A DNA stretch of 26,657 nucleotides from Acidobacteriota bacterium. GTDB taxonomy: Bacteria; Acidobacteriota; Terriglobia; Terriglobales; Acidobacteriaceae. A model generated the notes under the pieces. It did not search any database. It had not been told where the DNA came from and saw nothing but the letters and a program-made list of their open reading frames with translations. The stretch's first letter is position 1; every line of letters begins with the position of its first letter. The stretch covers positions 1 to 26,657 of the forward strand of contig JAJYAE010000021.1 of assembly GCA_021779695.1 (NCBI GenBank). Direction: 5' to 3'. A program made the translations under genes and the position numbers. Positions 24,180 to 26,657 of this stretch are shown here, piece after piece.

Positions 24180-25084
24180 CGTTCAGTGCCAGACAGCAGA
24201 GGGCAATCAAACGTTGGATTAGCTATGCGGCGCCCATGAAGGCGCTTTTCTTCCGCAGCGTCGAATACCGCTACATGGATCCGGTGGACGTCCTGAGCGG
24301 GGCTGGAGCTCGGGCCTGCGGAGGGAGATTTGCTCCCATCGGCACCCAGGCGGTTTACCTGTCAGCGACCGATGCAGGAGCGAGCAAGGAAGTGACGGCA
24401 CGCAAGTCGAGGCTTGGTGGCGTCGGCCAGATCAGCGTCGAAAAATACCCTCGGGTTGTGTACGCGGTCTCCGTCGATTTGAAGAAATCGCTCAACCTTT
24501 CCACTCTTGGATCGTCGCAGGTTGCCGAAGTGATCAGGGCTGCCTGTCTGGATAAGGATGACTTGACCACTTCGATGGCTTTGGCCCGCGAACTCATCTC
24601 CGCCGGAATCCAGGGCCTTGTGTTCCCGAGCACTGTTGGCGGTGACGACAATCTGGTGGTCTACCGCGCGAACTGCGGCCGCAAGGCGCTCTGTCTTCAG
24701 AACGAACGGGAAGTGATCGATCAGGTCCGGCGAATTGCGGGCAGGCACAAATCGCCAATGCCGGAGATCGTAAAGCAACTCGTCGGCATTATCGGCCGCA
24801 AGCTTACCGCCTACGCCGGCGGTGTCCGGGATGTACGCGCGGTCGATCGATGGATGAAGAGAGGCGAGCTCTCTGGTGATGCCGAACAGCGTCTGAGGTT
24901 CGCCTTCCAGCTCGTCCGGATGCTCGCCGAAAGGGAAGACCCTGCCGTGATCCAATCCTGGCTAACCGGCGTGAACCCGGAACTCGGCGACCGCGTCCCG
25001 CTTCGGCTCATGAGGGAAAACGATCTGGAAACAGTTGCGCCGGAGATCATGGGCGCAGCGCGAGCTTTCCTCGCCGGCGGTTAG
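24176..25084 (+). CDS. RES-domain toxin with C-terminal Xre/MbcA-like domain
   Basis: This 302-aa protein carries a RES domain in residues about 20-190. RES toxins deplete NAD+ by phosphorolysis or hydrolysis. Visible features are FFRSVEYRY (25-33), the GAGARACGGRFAPIG block (42-56), AVYLSATDAG, and the ISAGIQGLVFPSTVGGDDNLVVYR region near the end. Characterised RES toxins are about 150-230 aa. Here an extra C-terminal segment of about 80 residues (AEQRLRFAFQLVRMLAE to GVNPELGDRVPLRLM and MGAARAFLAGG) resembles the Xre/MbcA/ParS domain normally found in the antitoxin. It could hold the enzyme inactive or dimerise with the antitoxin (inference). The GTG start overlaps the antitoxin stop (GTGA), and GGAGGG lies about ten bases upstream. 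Which RES catalytic residues survive cannot be certified by eye. Confidence 0.85.
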   Translation: MTFSARQQRAIKRWISYAAPMKALFFRSVEYRYMDPVDVLSGAGARACGGRFAPIGTQAVYLSATDAGASKEVTARKSRLGGVGQISVEKYPRVVYAVSVDLKKSLNLSTLGSSQVAEVIRAACLDKDDLTTSMALARELISAGIQGLVFPSTVGGDDNLVVYRANCGRKALCLQNEREVIDQVRRIAGRHKSPMPEIVKQLVGIIGRKLTAYAGGVRDVRAVDRWMKRGELSGDAEQRLRFAFQLVRMLAEREDPAVIQSWLTGVNPELGDRVPLRLMRENDLETVAPEIMGAARAFLAGG

Positions 25085-25420
25085 AAGCGAATCGAATGGT
25101 TCTCGAATCGAAGCGGTCCCAAGGCCGCTTTTCCGTCTCAGCCGAGACGCCGCATGGGCGATTCCTGAATGCGCTTTCGTCAAGGAAGACCGAGCCTTCA
25201 GTCTTCGGAGATTCAACGATCCCATGGGTGTCAGTTTCAATCGATCTCAACCAAGGGAGTCGCCTCAGGCGACTGTGCCCATTTTTGTGCCCACCCACCT
25301 TCAAAATCGGTCATAATTGGGGCGGTATAGATAGCAATCGCGACCGAGGAGGTAGAGGCTAAAGTGCACAAAGGATAGGACTTTATAGCAACCCGTAGCA
25401 GCAGGTTGGGGGACAGCGCC
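25085..25420 (+). other. Non-coding stretch between the RES gene and the tRNA-like remnant
   Basis: No gene was recognised in about 335 bases. A perfect GTCGCC-TCA-GGCGAC hairpin lies at 25259-25273, followed after nine bases by a T5 tract. It may serve as a weak terminator for the toxin-antitoxin unit. The sequence does not contain the 5' acceptor half (TCCTCAG) that the tRNA-like element would need. Confidence 0.4.
25259..25286 (+). terminator. Weak terminator candidate after the RES gene
   Basis: GTCGCC and GGCGAC form a perfect six-base stem with a TCA loop. The T5 run begins nine bases after the stem rather than immediately, so this is tentative. It lies 175 bases past the RES stop. Confidence 0.3.
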
Positions 25421-25471
<51 letters not shown>

Positions 25472-25499
25472 TAAATCAAATAAAATCAATGTGATTCGA

Positions 25500-25529
25500 G
25501 GCGGCCCAAATGGCTGCCATTTTTGTTTT
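25500..25529 (+). terminator. Intrinsic terminator downstream of the tRNA-like sequence
   Basis: GGCGGCC and GGCTGCC form a seven-pair stem (one G-U) with loop CAAAT, followed directly by ATTTTTGTTTT. This is a textbook rho-independent terminator and is what follows a functional tRNA gene, so the DNA right of the tRNA fragment may be its original flank. Confidence 0.75.
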
Positions 25530-25620
25530 GGTCGATTGGCTGTTTCGGTGGCGGTTCCGCAAACGTACGACGATTCATGAGTTCATCCGCGTGCGAGAAA
25601 AGAACGAGATTCGTATGCTC

Positions 25621-26657
25621 TCACGACAGACTCAGTTTAAGAGCCGCTGCGTAGTCCACTTTCGGGCGAAAGTTCTTGGGAAGTGCCACGCGAAGAGTGT
25701 CTGGGGTCTGCTTCCAGTCAACGCTTGCGCTGGTTCCCAAGAGCTCAACACGCGCGATCTTGCCGGGGCTGGTCGCCGCTGACAATCCCAGCGAACGCAT
25801 GAGAATGGGCTCCGCGGGCCAACCAAGCACAATGGCATAGACAACGTTGTTCGCCTTGTTGCGAGTAAAGCGAATGTCTTTTTCGCCCAGCTTATTGACG
25901 CTCTCGCCCTGAAACGAACCGGCCTTCACCATGTTGGGGCCTTCCCCGGAGATCTTCCACGGCCGCGTCTCATAGATGGCTTCGCCGTTGACCTCCATCC
26001 ACGAAGTTATGCCATCGAGCACTGCGACCTCTTTGCTGTCGATCGTTCCGTCAGGTCTTCCAGGCACGTTGAGGATGAACGTGCCGTTCTTGCTCACGGT
26101 ATCGATGAGCCAGTGAATCACTTCTCTTGGATGTTGATAGCCGCCATACTCGCCCGGCTTCTCATACAGGAAGCGCAGGTAGTGCCACGCGCCGATACAG
26201 GTTTCGGATTGCCAGGGATACTTCATGATGTCAGCGGTCAAGCCGCGCTCATAGTCGGCAACCACTGCTTTCACAAGCCGGTCCGGAACGTCCTTGACGT
26301 TCAGGATTGCATCCATCTTGCCGCCGTTCCTCTTCAGGCTGTTGTTGTAGAAGTACGCACCGATATTCATGCCGGCCCAGCCGAGCGGAAGAAGCGAGTC
26401 GTCGAAGTAGAGAAGGTCGGGATTGTGCTGGTCAATCAGATCGCGCGTTCGGTCGTAGAAGTTCTTTACGTAGGAAACATCCGGCAGCGCGTCGCCTGGA
26501 TGTTTCACGCAGTAGAGACGCTGCGGATCGAGCCCCTGCCACCACTGTTCCTTGCCCTGCGCTTCAGTAAGGGCGCCATCGTATGGAACGCAGGCCAGCG
26601 GTCCTGACTTGTCGGCGCCATGCGAGGGCTGAAACCACCACCAATTGCGAGCCTGAT
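25621..26657 (-). CDS. GH29 alpha-L-fucosidase, N-terminus cut by right window edge
   Basis: The open frame continues to the last base of the window, so about 345 C-terminal residues are seen; a full enzyme is typically 450-550 aa. The GTG at 26508 is only an internal codon. Upstream of it the frame reads NWWWFQPSHGADKSGPLAC without stops. The segment PDLLYFDDSLLPLGW corresponds to the GH29 nucleophile Asp region (PDLLWFDG in many enzymes). WQSETCIGAWHY and TVSKNGTFILNVPGRPDGTI are conserved family blocks, the latter at the end of the barrel. The last 100 residues form the C-terminal beta-sandwich. It hydrolyses alpha-L-fucosides, probably of plant, algal or host glycans, and is likely exported although the signal peptide is out of view. 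It lies beyond the tRNA-like scar and appears to belong to ordinary carbohydrate metabolism. Confidence 0.9.
   Translation of the reverse strand, partial: QARNWWWFQPSHGADKSGPLACVPYDGALTEAQGKEQWWQGLDPQRLYCVKHPGDALPDVSYVKNFYDRTRDLIDQHNPDLLYFDDSLLPLGWAGMNIGAYFYNNSLKRNGGKMDAILNVKDVPDRLVKAVVADYERGLTADIMKYPWQSETCIGAWHYLRFLYEKPGEYGGYQHPREVIHWLIDTVSKNGTFILNVPGRPDGTIDSKEVAVLDGITSWMEVNGEAIYETRPWKISGEGPNMVKAGSFQGESVNKLGEKDIRFTRNKANNVVYAIVLGWPAEPILMRSLGLSAATSPGKIARVELLGTSASVDWKQTPDTLRVALPKNFRPKVDYAAALKLSLS

Noticed and set aside
12637..25084. Integrase, transposase or CRISPR components within the putative island
   Set aside because: None was found among the coding regions and no regularly spaced repeats were seen, so the island idea rests only on gene content and the tRNA-like scar.

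Overview
The window looks like a soil-type Acidobacteriota chromosome (inference). The evidence is moderately high GC DNA, a CHAT-TPR protein, an S41-family protein, a GH29 fucosidase, a Crp-like protein without a DNA-binding domain, and riboswitch-controlled B12 genes. No ribosomal marker is present, so the phylum is a guess from gene content.

Left part (1-8.4 kb). A minus-strand B12 operon, cobU-cbiA-btuF, has overlapping genes. It is led by a complete cobalamin riboswitch at about 3.04-3.20 kb with a recognisable promoter at 3204-3233. A second cobalamin riboswitch is cut by the left edge and points at a gene outside the window. Next come a sensor-only cyclic-nucleotide-binding protein with a perfect Crp-type palindrome upstream, a double zinc-ribbon protein, an unknown 131-aa protein, a PaaI-type thioesterase and a membrane-anchored or secreted HNH protein. 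At 7.07-8.39 kb lies a compact RiPP locus: a 69-aa precursor with a perfect Shine-Dalgarno, followed by an ATP-grasp ligase of the graspetide-maturase type.

Middle part (8.5-12.4 kb). A minus-strand pair encodes a membrane-anchored TPR-CHAT cysteine-protease-like protein and, 18 bases downstream, a cytoplasmic S41-like protein whose catalytic Ser and Lys positions are both substituted.

Right part (12.6-25.1 kb). A tightly coupled minus-strand operon encodes a DUF499 ATPase, a minimal PglZ, a DUF1156 adenine methyltransferase, an unrecognised 166-aa protein and a SNF2-type helicase. The content resembles BREX (closest to type 3) and the helicase-methylase-ATPase anti-phage systems, but lacks several canonical BREX genes. 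Next to it on the plus strand is a RES/Xre toxin-antitoxin pair with unusual architecture: the antitoxin has an extra N-terminal domain and the toxin has a C-terminal Xre/MbcA-like domain. A decayed copy of that C-terminal domain lies just upstream.

At 25.4 kb a 3'-only tRNA-Asn-like sequence followed by a good intrinsic terminator resembles the att scar of a genomic island. It marks the right border of the defence genes. The window ends in a GH29 alpha-L-fucosidase truncated at its N-terminus by the edge. No integrase, transposase, CRISPR array or rRNA was seen.
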